Origin: Limisphaerales bacterium | Lineage (GTDB): Bacteria > Verrucomicrobiota > Verrucomicrobiia > Limisphaerales > AAA164-E04 | Assembly: GCA_024761205.1 (NCBI GenBank) | Contig: JAMASS010000008.1 | Location: forward strand, 1-64,000 | Direction of reading: 5' to 3' | Length of the DNA stretch: 64,000 nucleotides | Shown here: positions 48,167 to 57,426 of the stretch, one piece after another | How positions within the stretch are numbered: the stretch's first letter is position 1 | Layout: every line of letters starts with the position of its first letter | Made by a program: the position numbers and the translations under genes | The notes under the pieces: model-generated | The model's input: only the letters and a program-made list of their open reading frames with translations | Told to the model about the DNA's origin: nothing | Databases searched by the model: none

Positions 48167-48741
48167 GGCATCCGGTTTGGCCTGTTTTCCCGGGGGCGGG
48201 CCAAGTGCGTGAGGAACAACAGGCACCGTCAGATGACGCTAGGAAGCTCTTGCTTTGGCGGAGACTCGGGCATTTTCCCGGGCTTCGGCAATTCGTCAAC
48301 CCTTAGCGGGTGCTTTTAGTTCTTTGAAGCTCTCTTGGCGGACTCGGCAAATTGGTCCACGCGGCGCCGGTTTGTTTCCAGGCAACGTATCAGAGAAGAC
48401 ATCATGAGGTATGCCGCCTGGCAAATTCGGGCCCCTCCCACCCGTAAGGGCCGGAGACAACATCTTGGATGCCGTCACGGTTGAAGTCACCGGTGTAGGC
48501 ACCTTCACTCCAGAACTGATCGATCAGTTGAACCTTTCAAAGGTGTGGTGGTAGTAAGTTGCGGCTTGAGCGTCGAAGTTTAGGGAAATGATCGCGATAA
48601 GGAGTGGGATGATGCGGCGGAGCATGAGGCTATATATCCAAGGATTGCGATGTGGGTCAAGCAGGGGGAACCAGACTTCAATGTCTTGCATGCTTGCATT
48701 GATGCTGAGGGTCGCTTAAAAACGGCGTCCTATTTGAAACG
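48167..48741. other. Intergenic around a small pseudogene, upstream of mdh
   Basis: Apart from the FG-GAP remnant on the minus strand (about 48370-48626), no coding signal was seen. The last 100 bases are the leader of mdh and are more AT-rich. Confidence 0.45.
48370..48626 (-). pseudogene. FG-GAP/VCBS secreted protein, decayed N-terminus
   Basis: From ATG 48626: MLRRIIPLLIAIISLNFDAQ, a clean signal peptide, then AATYYHHTFERFN and a stop. In another frame LIDQFWSEGAYTGDFNRDGI then QDVVSGPYGWEGPEF. The second piece is an FG-GAP/VCBS repeat of the GDFNRDGIQDVVSGPYWWEG type, common in secreted PVC proteins. The rest of the gene is missing. It is a truncated pseudogene. Confidence 0.75.
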
Positions 48742-49740
48742 ATGACAACAAATTCATCTCCTATTCGTGTCGCTATTACCGGTGCGGCCGGTCAAATCAG
48801 TTACTCCTTGCTCTTCAGAATTGCCTCTGGCGCCATGTTCGGCCCTCATCAGCCAGTGATCTTGCATCTGATTGAGATTGAACCAGCGATGGGAGTTCTG
48901 GAGGGTGTGGTCATGGAGTTGGATGATTGTGCGTTTCCGCTCTTAAGGGGGACGGTCGCCACTTCAAGTTTGGACGAAGGCTTCAAGGGCGTGAATTGGG
49001 CGCTGTTAGTGGGCAGCCTACCGCGGAAGGCCGGCATGGAGCGGAAGGATCTTCTCGGAATCAACGGCAAGATTTTTGTGGAGCAGGGCCGGGCGATTCA
49101 AGACAATGCGGCCAGCAATGTTCGGACCTTGGTGGTGGGCAATCCTTGCAACACCAATTGCTTGATCGCCATGAACAATGCGCCCGACATTCCTCAGAAT
49201 CGTTGGTTTGCAATGACTCGCTTGGATGAAAACCGGGCCAAGTCGCAACTCGCCCAAAAGGCGGGAGTGGACGTGACAGACGTCACGAATTTGGCCGTCT
49301 GGGGAAATCACTCTGCCACGCAATATCCTGATTTTACCAATGCCAAAATCAGTGGCCGACCGGTAGCTTCGGTCATTGACGACGGCCATTGGCTCAAGGG
49401 TGAGTTCATCAGCACGGTCCAACAACGGGGCGCAGCCATCATCAAAGCACGGGGCGCTTCGAGTGCGGCCAGCGCCGCGGCTGCCATTATCGATACCGTG
49501 GCGTCTATTGTCACTCCCACCATGAATAGTGATTGGCATAGCGTCTGTATCGCTTCCCGCGGCGACTATGGGATTGAGGAAGGCCTGATCTGTTCGTTTC
49601 CGATCCGAAGCCACGATAGTGAGCTGAGCGTGGTGGAGAGTCTGATCTTGGATTCGTTCAGCCAGGAGAAGGTTGAGGTTTCTGTGGATGAGCTCAAAGA
49701 AGAGAGGAGCATGGTGACGGAACATCTTCCTGGTGTTTAA
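48742..49740 (+). CDS. mdh: Malate dehydrogenase
   Basis: 332 residues, close to the usual bacterial length. NAD motif [12 protein letters not shown], the substrate loop [27 protein letters not shown] and the catalytic His in [11 protein letters not shown] are present. It interconverts malate and oxaloacetate with NAD in the citric acid cycle. The first residue of the loop is Ser instead of the usual Ala (GSLPRK rather than GAxPRK); the two catalytic Arg of the loop remain. It is followed by a deoC pseudogene on the same strand. Confidence 0.95.
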   Translation: MTTNSSPIRVAITGAAGQISYSLLFRIASGAMFGPHQPVILHLIEIEPAMGVLEGVVMELDDCAFPLLRGTVATSSLDEGFKGVNWALLVGSLPRKAGMERKDLLGINGKIFVEQGRAIQDNAASNVRTLVVGNPCNTNCLIAMNNAPDIPQNRWFAMTRLDENRAKSQLAQKAGVDVTDVTNLAVWGNHSATQYPDFTNAKISGRPVASVIDDGHWLKGEFISTVQQRGAAIIKARGASSAASAAAAIIDTVASIVTPTMNSDWHSVCIASRGDYGIEEGLICSFPIRSHDSELSVVESLILDSFSQEKVEVSVDELKEERSMVTEHLPGV

Positions 49741-49761
49741 ACCGATGCTGAGGCATAGCAC

Positions 49762-50276
49762 CTGAGCGACTTGCCAGTCACATCGATCATATGCTGCTTC
49801 GTCCGACGGCCTCCGCGAATGATATTGATCGATGTGTGATAAGGCAGCCCGTTACGCCTTTCATAGCGTGTGTGTAGCCAGTTCGGCGGGTGGACTTTGC
49901 CGTGAGTCTAACGGAGGTGCAGGTTTGTAGCGATGAGCTTGATAGGGCGAGCAATCTCGGCATGGTGAAAGACGGTGCTGATGTGTTGATTCACCGTGAG
50001 CTACGAAATATGGCGGTGGAGAATGAGCGACCGGTGAAGGTGATTTTGAAGGCAGCCTATCTGGATCAAAAGGAGATTCGGCGTATGGTGGAAGTCTTCA
50101 AAAAATCAGACGCCCACTTTATCAAGACTTCGACCGGATTTGGTCCTCGTGACGTCAGCGTGGAAGACGCAACCTTTCTTGAGCAGCGGATGGGTTCGGT
50201 TTTAAGGTCAAAGCCACCCGGCGGGGTTCGTATTTGCAAGTCCGCATTGGCTGTGCTTGAGGCTGGGGCCAACTGA
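49762..50276 (+). pseudogene. deoC: Deoxyribose-phosphate aldolase, frameshifted
   Basis: The 5' part reads TSIDHMLLRPTASANDIDR (about 49782) and, after a frameshift, CDKAARYAFHSVCVASS, the standard DeoC N-terminus; it then stops. The 3' part (from about 49890) carries NLGMVKDGADVLIHRELR, RPVKVILKAAYLDQKEIRRM and FIKTSTGFGPRDVSVEDATF, with the Schiff-base lysine in FIKTSTGFG retained. The middle (the RVAVCVYPxxV block) is lost. It is a disrupted gene. Deoxyribose-5-phosphate cleavage in nucleoside breakdown is therefore probably absent from this locus. Confidence 0.9.
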
Positions 50277-50368
50277 TTGAGGACCTCGGCCAGCGTTCAG
50301 ATCATCAAGGAGTGTGCCGAGTCACGAGGCGGATGCGGCCGTCTAATATGGCGGCGGCCCGGGGCCGG

Positions 50369-51904
50369 CTATGCCGGCGAGAATGACTCCGCCAAGGCGA
50401 TCGTCTTGATCATGGACTTGGCCTTGTTAATCGTTTCCTGATATTCCATTTCCGGGTTTGAGTCATTGACCCAGCCGCCCCCGGCTTGCACGTAAGCCTT
50501 GCCGTCTTTCATCAAGGCGGTTCGGATGGTGATACAGCAATCGAGATTCCCGCTGTAGGAGAAGTAGCCGACACAACCGCCGTAGGGACCGCGCTGGGTC
50601 TTTTCAAATTCGGAGATGATTTGCATGGCGCGGACCTTGGGAGCACCGCTGAGGGTGCCGGCCGGAAAGGTAGCCCGCATGAGATCGTAGGAGGTCTTGT
50701 CTCTAGTCAAACGCCCTTCGACTTGAGAGACGATGTGCATTACGTGGCTGTAGCGTTCGATTACCATGAAATCCTTCACTTGCACCGACTCAAACTCGCA
50801 AACACGCCCGATATCATTGCGGGCCAGGTCGACGAGCATTACGTGTTCGGCACGTTCCTTGGGATCGGCGAGCAATTCCGCTTCATTGGCGAGGTCTTGT
50901 TCTCGCGTTTTGCCGCGCGGCCGCGTGCCGGCGATGGGGCGGATTTCGACCTGACCCGACTCACTGCGTACATGAATTTCGGGGGAGGCCCCAACCAATG
51001 CCATGCTCTCGAGTTCGAGAAGGAACATGTAGGGTGAGGGATTGATGGACCTGGCGGCGCGGTAGACATCCAAGGGCGAAGCACTGACCGGGGCCGAAAA
51101 CCGCTGGGACCCAACAACCTGAATAATGTCGCCTGCCCGAATGTAATTTTTGGCCTTGATGACATTGGTTAGGAAACGGTCCTTTTCCATGTTGGATTGG
51201 AAGTCCAACGGCGGTGCGTCTTGATGCAGAGATGCGGGTTTGTACTGGACGGGCTGGGAAAGTGCTTTGATCAGTGTTTTGATCCGACCAACGGCTGCTT
51301 GGTAGCCGCTGGTGAGGTCTGAGTCTGTCCCGATCTCGACCTTGGCGTTGACAATGATCGTGATGGTTTGGGACACGCGATCGAAGACCAGAAGTTCATC
51401 AGTGATCAGGAAGTAGACCGTGGGTGTGCCTAGTTCATTCCGCTCGGGACAAGGCACCACCGATTCCACGTCGTGGATGAACTCGTAACCAATGAATCCG
51501 ACGGCACCGCCGGTAAAACGATTCGGCAATGCCGGCAATGTCACCGGCTGGTAGCGAGTTAAATATGCCTCGACCACCTCCAAGGCGTCTTGAACATCGG
51601 ACGATCCCGCATCGGTCAGCTTTCGTTTAATGTAAGAAGTTTTCTTGGGTTTTCCCTGCTCACACAGCTCGACTTGGTCGTCCCATTGACGAATGACGGC
51701 CTTTGGATTGCAGCCGACGAAAGAATACCGTCCCAGATGCTCACCGCCTTCGACTGATTCGAAGAGAAAGGTTTCACCTTTGCCGCGAAGTTTCCAATAG
51801 GCGGAGACCGGAGTGTCGAAATCGGCTAGGATTTGCCGCGTTACCGGGATAAGGTTTCCCTTGGTGGCCAGTTGCTTAAACTCGTCTTCGTTCGGGTAAT
51901 ACAT
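50369..51904 (-). CDS. trpE: Anthranilate synthase component I
   Basis: 511 residues. N-terminal regulatory LxES-like FLFESVEGGEHLGRYSFVG (the feedback tryptophan site region), and chorismate-binding PIAGTRPRGKTREQD, ADPKERAEHVMLVDLARNDI and TLSGAPKVRAMQIISEFE. It converts chorismate to anthranilate, the first step of tryptophan synthesis, with TrpG supplying ammonia. trpG, trpD and trpC are not nearby. It is on the minus strand next to a divergent histone-deacetylase-like gene. Confidence 0.97.
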   Translation of the reverse strand: MYYPNEDEFKQLATKGNLIPVTRQILADFDTPVSAYWKLRGKGETFLFESVEGGEHLGRYSFVGCNPKAVIRQWDDQVELCEQGKPKKTSYIKRKLTDAGSSDVQDALEVVEAYLTRYQPVTLPALPNRFTGGAVGFIGYEFIHDVESVVPCPERNELGTPTVYFLITDELLVFDRVSQTITIIVNAKVEIGTDSDLTSGYQAAVGRIKTLIKALSQPVQYKPASLHQDAPPLDFQSNMEKDRFLTNVIKAKNYIRAGDIIQVVGSQRFSAPVSASPLDVYRAARSINPSPYMFLLELESMALVGASPEIHVRSESGQVEIRPIAGTRPRGKTREQDLANEAELLADPKERAEHVMLVDLARNDIGRVCEFESVQVKDFMVIERYSHVMHIVSQVEGRLTRDKTSYDLMRATFPAGTLSGAPKVRAMQIISEFEKTQRGPYGGCVGYFSYSGNLDCCITIRTALMKDGKAYVQAGGGWVNDSNPEMEYQETINKAKSMIKTIALAESFSPA

Positions 51905-52027
51905 CGTGACTCGCGAGGCGTATTGGTAGGGAAAAGATCGTTGCCAGCGGCCAAGGTCAGGAGCGCGGTCAGCGGATCCGTGATTTGACGCGTGCGAAAT
52001 CGGTTCGCGTTTGCCAGAATTTGGAAC

Positions 52028-52891
52028 ATGTACGTGATCACAGACGAACGGTGCCTGAACTATTATTCACCGGGACATCCGGAACGACCTGCGAGAATCA
52101 AAAATACCCTCGCTAAACTGCGATCTCAAGATGAACTTGAGATCGAGTGGCGGAAACCTTCAAAGCCGGCTGAGGATCTTCTGAAACTGGGACATTCTGA
52201 ACGACACCTCGAGAGTCTAAAAGCACCAAGGGCCGATTTTGACGGGGATACTCCCGCCTATCCTCAGATCAATGATCATGCTCGGCGAGCCGTTGGCGGG
52301 GCGCTTGATGCGCTCGAACTTGGGTTGAAGGATCAGCGAGTTCTGAGTCTAATGCGTCCTCCGGGGCACCATGCCACCCGCGAACGGGCGATGGGTTTCT
52401 GCTATTTGGGGTCGGTGGGGATATCTGTTCTTCACGCGGCCAAAAACTTGGGAAAGCGGGTGGCTGTGTTTGACTTTGATGTGCATCACGGGAATGGCAC
52501 GGAAGCGCTGTTGCTGAACCAGAAAAACGTCGCGTTTTTTTCCATTCATCAGCATCCGTGTTATCCCGGCACCGGGGTTACCGATGTGGGCGACAATTGT
52601 TTCAATTTTCCGGTCGCGCCCCGTACGCCACGAAAAGACTATCGAGAAATCCTCAGTCGTGCGTTCGAGGCGCTGATCCAATGGAGGCTCGATCTCATTG
52701 CTGTTTCCGCCGGATTTGATGCCTATGCACGCGATCCGATTGCTCAAGAGACCCTGGAGGCAGACGATTTCCATTGGCTGGGAAGGGAAATCTCCAAGCA
52801 GGGAATACCCTTCTACAGTGTGCTTGAGGGTGGCTACAGTAACGACCTTCCGGAATTAGTTGATGCCTACCTCCAAGGGACGGCGGCTTGA
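52028..52891 (+). CDS. Histone deacetylase-family (acetoin-utilisation-like) hydrolase
   Basis: 287 residues from ATG 52028 (MYVITDERCLNYYSPGHPER); an upstream ATG adds 12 residues. Zinc and catalytic residues are seen in MRPPGHHATRERAMGFCYLG (His-His), FDFDVHHGNGTEALL (Asp-x-His), AVSAGFDAYARDP (Asp) and the Tyr in LEGGYS. The class II or AcuC/AphA-like family removes acetyl groups from lysines or small amines. Substrate unknown; no polyamine gene is close. It is divergent from trpE with about 120 bases between starts. Confidence 0.9.
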   Translation: MYVITDERCLNYYSPGHPERPARIKNTLAKLRSQDELEIEWRKPSKPAEDLLKLGHSERHLESLKAPRADFDGDTPAYPQINDHARRAVGGALDALELGLKDQRVLSLMRPPGHHATRERAMGFCYLGSVGISVLHAAKNLGKRVAVFDFDVHHGNGTEALLLNQKNVAFFSIHQHPCYPGTGVTDVGDNCFNFPVAPRTPRKDYREILSRAFEALIQWRLDLIAVSAGFDAYARDPIAQETLEADDFHWLGREISKQGIPFYSVLEGGYSNDLPELVDAYLQGTAA

Positions 52892-53423
52892 CGGAATCTC
52901 TAGGGCGATTTCCAATGCCGTGGTTGGTTTTACGGCCCTGTTACGCCAACAATGAGGAAACACCTAGAGGCGCCATGCTGATTTTTTCCTGGCAAACCAC
53001 CGGGGACTTTTGAGAGTCGGCTGAGCCGTTGGCATCCCGTAGCGCATGAAACCCGATTTCACAAAATCGCGATCGCAGCCTGCTGATGTTGCTACCTCTG
53101 GACCTACGGGATGGAGGCCAAGGGGGAGAGAAGTCAAGATCGTTTTCTATTTTTTTGATACAGGTTTTCAAAGGAAATTTCTTTGGTGACGATGAGTTCT
53201 TTTCTTTGGCCAGTGTGGTGTCTTGAATCCTGAGCCTGCCAGCGTTCCTGAACTCTGCCGGAAAGCCTTGGAAGCGGGCTTTGTTCCGTTTAATGGATTC
53301 CTGGTCTTTTAATTTGGCGGTTGGCGTGGCTTGTATCCCGCTTGGCGTCAACCTCAAAAAAAACATTCCATCCCTTGGCCAAAATCCTTGCTAAAGCCGC
53401 CTGGCAAACTCTATTTGTAACCT
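52892..53423. other. Intergenic, no gene supported
   Basis: Some basic low-complexity minus-strand ORF is present but has no start signal or similarity. No clear regulatory element except the AT-rich 53140-53200 part. Probably the leader of the membrane protein gene. Confidence 0.45.
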
Positions 53424-54257
53424 ATGTCCGACAACATCAAGGACGATTCTTGCGAACATGTCAGCCCCCCCCTCCTTCACCTCTGGTTCGGGAGCGAGGG
53501 CATCTTTAACAGCTATCTTCAGTACTTCTCTTTTTTTTCCTTTTGCTTCGCCATTATCATCAGCTTCATCCTCGCCCCTTGGGTCGAAGATTGGGCCCCC
53601 AGCCGGTACAGTCAAGCATTGACGGTGGCATTAACGTTGGTCGAGATAGTCGCCTACATCTTCGCATTACCTTTCTTCCTTTTCGTCTTAATCCTCATCC
53701 TCGTCATGTTCGCTCTTTGTGCCTACTTATACGCCTACTGGTTGGGCGTCTGCTCGGCTCTCATAATCGGCATCCTCTGCATCTGCCTTCGTCCCATCTG
53801 CCCCCTCATTCGGGAGAATGCCCATAGAATCGGCAAATTTGCCTATAACTGGCGTGTACCCAGCGGCATAGCTGCCGGAGCTTTCGTTGGTAATTTAGTC
53901 GGGGGAGCCATTAACGGACAGTTCGACATCTTCCATTACGGAGATTCCGTCATGGAGTGGGGTATCGCAATTATCGTCGGCTGGTGCACCTTCGTTGGTT
54001 CCGTTTTTACGTTTTCCCTTCGATTGTATGCTGCTGCAATTGCCGGTGATCTGGCTTTCGGTGAAGGAGGTCCCCTCTTATCCCCTCCCCTCCTCCCCAT
54101 CTTCGGCTTAGGTGGCTTCTTCTTCGCCATTGTCGGTGCCTGCATCGGTAGAAACCTTGGTAGAAAACTAGGGGCTTGGGAGGCAAATATTATCGATACA
54201 AATCGGGGTGATGGCAGGCAAATGACTGACGAAGCCTCGGGTGGCGGATGGTCTTAG
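53424..54257 (+). CDS. Multi-spanning membrane protein of unknown function
   Basis: 277 residues with about six hydrophobic segments (about 32-52, 62-80, 82-106, 108-130, 148-166, 178-200 and 215-245 overlap into a bundle). Gly-rich helices near GIAAGAFVGNLVGGAINGQF and GFFFAIVGACIGRNLGRKLG suggest tight helix packing. The ends are soluble. No family is recognised. The sequence is unusually rich in C/T on the coding strand (long CTTCATCCTC-like stretches), unlike the neighbours, which hints at different origin. It has its own terminator at 54259-54301. Confidence 0.75.
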   Translation: MSDNIKDDSCEHVSPPLLHLWFGSEGIFNSYLQYFSFFSFCFAIIISFILAPWVEDWAPSRYSQALTVALTLVEIVAYIFALPFFLFVLILILVMFALCAYLYAYWLGVCSALIIGILCICLRPICPLIRENAHRIGKFAYNWRVPSGIAAGAFVGNLVGGAINGQFDIFHYGDSVMEWGIAIIVGWCTFVGSVFTFSLRLYAAAIAGDLAFGEGGPLLSPPLLPIFGLGGFFFAIVGACIGRNLGRKLGAWEANIIDTNRGDGRQMTDEASGGGWS

Positions 54258-54258
54258 C

Positions 54259-54301
54259 CTGCCGCTCATTCCGGATATCCGCAAGCGGCAGTCTCTTTTT
54301 T
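54259..54301 (+). terminator. Rho-independent terminator after the membrane protein
   Basis: CTGCCGCT/AGCGGCAG stem of eight base pairs (54259-54266, 54284-54291) whose loop contains a smaller palindrome CGGATATCCG, then TCTCTTTTTT. It follows the stop codon directly. Confidence 0.8.
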
Positions 54302-54411
54302 CCTGGTCGTGGGAGGGGTCAAAGCGGCTATTGACCGGTTTAATGCCGGGGTTGTATCGGCGGGGGATTTCGGGGTGTCGCTTGGGGGGCGGTTTGGGGT
54401 AGGGTGGGGTT

Positions 54412-57228
54412 ATGGAGAAGCGGCTTTTTTTGTTGGATGGGATGGCGTTGGTGTATCGGGCGCATTTTGCTTTTGCCAAACGGCCGATTCTGACTTCGGC
54501 GGGTTTCAATACGTCGGCACTTTACGGGTTCACGAATACGTTGCTGGAGATTCAGAACAAGCATCAGCCGACGCATTTGGCGGTGGCTTTGGATACGCCG
54601 GAGCCGACGGCTCGGCATCTGGAGTATCCGGCGTATAAGGCGCAACGGGAGGCGATGCCGGAGGATTTGAGCGCGGCGTTGCCGCATGTGGAGCGGTTGT
54701 GCGCGGCGTTTCGGATTTCGACGGTCAAGTGTCCGGGGTATGAGGCGGATGATATTGTTGGCACGTTGTCGAGGCGGGCCGAGCCGGAGGGGTTCGAAAC
54801 TTTCATGGTCACGCCGGACAAGGATTTTGCTCAGTTGGTTTCTGATTCCACTTATCTGTTTAAGCCTGGTCGGAAGGGAGACGAGGTGGCGATCATGGGG
54901 CTGCCGGATGTTTTGGAGGAGTGGGGGATCGAGCGGGCGGAGCAGGTGATCGATATTTTGGGGCTTTGGGGGGATGTCTCGGACAATATCCCGGGCGTGC
55001 CGGGCATCGGTCAGAAGACGGCTAGCAAGTTGATTCTCAAATACGGGAGTATTGAGAATTTGCTCGAGCATGCGGACGACTTGAAGGGGAAGCAGAAGGA
55101 GAATCTGAGGAGGCATCGGGATAGTGCTGCGTTGTCGAAGCGGTTGGCTACGATTGATCGGGAGGTGCCGTTGTCAATAGGGTTGGGCGATCTGGAGTGT
55201 CAGCCGCAAAATGCCGATTTGCTGCGGCAGCTGTGTGTTGAGTTTGAGTTTAATTCGATTGGCCGCCGTCTTTTTGGAGCTGGCTTCAAGGCTGGTCGAG
55301 GTGGCGGCGAGGTGACTGCCGGGGAGGCGGAGGGAGCAGGGAAAGGCGGCGGCGCCGAGGAAATTACTGAGCAAGCGCAGGCTAAGCTGCAGACGCTCGC
55401 AGATGTCGAGCATGAGTATGTTTGTGTTCAAACGGAATCGGCTCGGAAGGATCTTGCGGCGCAGCTTGAGAAGCAGAGGCTCTTTTGTTTCGATACGGAG
55501 ACGACTGGGCTGGATGCCAAGTCGGCGATGATTATTGGCTTGGCTTTTGCCTTTGAATCGCATCGTGCGTTTTACGTGCCTGTGGTGGCTTATGACGAGC
55601 AGGGACAAGCGGTTGCGGGCGGGGAGGTTGATCTGGCAGTGCTTAAGGATTTTCGTGGGGTTTTGGAAAATCCGTCGATTGAGAAGATTGGGCATAACTT
55701 GAAGTATGATTTGAGTGTCTTGCGCTGGCACGGACTCGCTGTGCGAGGGACGATTTGGGATACGATGTTGATGCATTGTTTGATCGAGCCGGAGCTACGG
55801 CACGGAATGGACTTTTTGGCGGAGAAGTATTTGAGGTATTCACCGGTTTCGATTTCGAAATTGATTGGGGAAAGGGGTGGGGAGCAGCAGACAATGCTGG
55901 CCGTGGGGGTGGATCAACTGGCCGAATATGCGGCTGAGGATGCAGATGTAACTTGGCGGCTTTATCAAGAGCTGCGCCCGAGGTTGAAGGAAACCGAGCA
56001 GGAATCGGTTTATTTTGATATTGAGGAACCATTGATTCGGGTTTTGGTAGCGATGGAATATGAAGGCGTGCGCTTGGATTCGGATGCGTTACAGCAATTT
56101 TCGGTGCAGTTGGGGGAGCAGATACAGTTGTTGGAACGGGCTATCTATAACTTGGCGGGGACTGAGTTCAATCTCAATTCACCGAAGCAATTGGGAGAGG
56201 TTTTGTTTGGGCAGATGAAGTTGATTGAGAAACCGAAGAAGACCAAAACCGGGCAGTATGCGACGAATGAACAAGTGTTGATGACTCTTGCCTCGGAGCA
56301 CGAGATCGTCCGTAAGATTCTTGATTATCGAACTGCGACGAAGTTGAAGTCGACATATGCAGACGCTTTACCGGGATCGATCTTCAAAGCGACCGGGAGG
56401 GTGCACACTACGTATCACCAGGCAGCCACAGCTACGGGTCGGCTCAATTCTCAGAATCCGAACTTGCAGAACATTCCGATACGTACGGAGTTAGGACAGG
56501 AGATTCGGCGGGCCTTTGTGCCTCGGGGTGAGGGGTATGAGTTGATGTCGGCTGATTATTCTCAGATCGAGTTGCGCATCATCGCCTCTTTAAGTGGTGA
56601 TGAAGGAATGAAGGCTGCTTTCACCAACGGGGACGACATCCATACGGCAACAGCTGCGAAGGTGTTTGGGGTGTCCCTGGAAATGGTCACTGCGGAGATG
56701 CGGCGAAAGGCCAAGATGGTTAACTTTGGGGTGGCTTATGGAATCTCAGCGTTTGGTCTGTCGCAGCGGTTGGGGATTCCACGAAAGGAGGCGAGCAAGA
56801 TTATTGAGCAGTTTTTTGAGAGCTTTCCGGGTGTGAAGAAATATATTGACAAGAGGATCGAGTTTGCTCGCAAGCATGGCTATGTCCAGACGGTGAGTGG
56901 GCGGCGACGTTATTTGCGGGATATTAACTCAAAAAATGGAACGGTCAGGAGGGCTGCAGAGCGGAATGCGATTAATTCACCGATTCAGGGGACGGCGGCG
57001 GATCTGATTAAGAGGGCGATGGCGCGGATCGGAAGGGCAATTGAGGATCGGGGTTTAAGGACTCGTCTGTTGCTGCAGGTTCATGATGAGTTGATTTTTG
57101 ATTTGTGGGCGGCGGAGGCGGCGGAGGCGAAGGAGCTGGTGGCGGATGCGATGAAGAATGCGTTGACGCTGAGTGTGCCGTTGGAGGTTGAGATTGGGAC
57201 GGGGCGGCATTGGCTGGAGGCTCACTAA
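54412..57228 (+). CDS. polA: DNA polymerase I
   Basis: 938 residues with all three domains. 5' nuclease: YEADDIVGTLSRRAEPEGFE and PDKDFAQLV with IPGVPGIGQKTASKLILKYG (about residues 105-215). 3'-5' exonuclease: FDTETTGLDAKSAMIIGLAF, the NLKYDLSVL motif and YAAEDADVTWRLYQEL; the acidic ligands of ExoI, II and III are kept, so proofreading should be active. Polymerase: motif A SADYSQIELRIIASLSGD, O-helix RRKAKMVNFGVAYGISAFGL and motif C LLQVHDELIFD. It fills gaps in replication and repair. The start ATG lies in a G-rich leader without a strong ribosome binding site. Convergent with the next gene, about 200 bases apart. Confidence 0.97.
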   Translation: MEKRLFLLDGMALVYRAHFAFAKRPILTSAGFNTSALYGFTNTLLEIQNKHQPTHLAVALDTPEPTARHLEYPAYKAQREAMPEDLSAALPHVERLCAAFRISTVKCPGYEADDIVGTLSRRAEPEGFETFMVTPDKDFAQLVSDSTYLFKPGRKGDEVAIMGLPDVLEEWGIERAEQVIDILGLWGDVSDNIPGVPGIGQKTASKLILKYGSIENLLEHADDLKGKQKENLRRHRDSAALSKRLATIDREVPLSIGLGDLECQPQNADLLRQLCVEFEFNSIGRRLFGAGFKAGRGGGEVTAGEAEGAGKGGGAEEITEQAQAKLQTLADVEHEYVCVQTESARKDLAAQLEKQRLFCFDTETTGLDAKSAMIIGLAFAFESHRAFYVPVVAYDEQGQAVAGGEVDLAVLKDFRGVLENPSIEKIGHNLKYDLSVLRWHGLAVRGTIWDTMLMHCLIEPELRHGMDFLAEKYLRYSPVSISKLIGERGGEQQTMLAVGVDQLAEYAAEDADVTWRLYQELRPRLKETEQESVYFDIEEPLIRVLVAMEYEGVRLDSDALQQFSVQLGEQIQLLERAIYNLAGTEFNLNSPKQLGEVLFGQMKLIEKPKKTKTGQYATNEQVLMTLASEHEIVRKILDYRTATKLKSTYADALPGSIFKATGRVHTTYHQAATATGRLNSQNPNLQNIPIRTELGQEIRRAFVPRGEGYELMSADYSQIELRIIASLSGDEGMKAAFTNGDDIHTATAAKVFGVSLEMVTAEMRRKAKMVNFGVAYGISAFGLSQRLGIPRKEASKIIEQFFESFPGVKKYIDKRIEFARKHGYVQTVSGRRRYLRDINSKNGTVRRAAERNAINSPIQGTAADLIKRAMARIGRAIEDRGLRTRLLLQVHDELIFDLWAAEAAEAKELVADAMKNALTLSVPLEVEIGTGRHWLEAH

Positions 57229-57426
57229 CGGCGGGAAGGAAGCCGAGTTGGACTGCCGGAATATGCGAAAGGTTTGTGGGATGTATCAGGTTGTGTCTTG
57301 CTCTGTCTCAGCGCAAAAAGTTGGCGGGGGACGATCGGGATGAATTGGTTGAGCCGACGTTACAGAAGGCGGGACCAATCCGTATGTGGATTGATGTCTC
57401 GGGAGCCACCTCACTTTGGGGGAAGC

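Noticed and set aside
49018-49761. 247-codon minus-strand ORF across mdh
   Set aside because: Antisense shadow of malate dehydrogenase; composition is what the complement of a real gene gives.
50486-51037. 183-codon plus-strand ORF across trpE
   Set aside because: Antisense to conserved trpE motifs.
52941-53366. 141-codon minus-strand ORF in the intergenic region
   Set aside because: Basic, low-complexity, without start signal or similarity.
54340-55116. Long minus-strand ORF of 258 codons inside polA
   Set aside because: It is antisense to the 5' nuclease domain of a clear polA, has Arg/Pro-rich shadow composition and no start signal.
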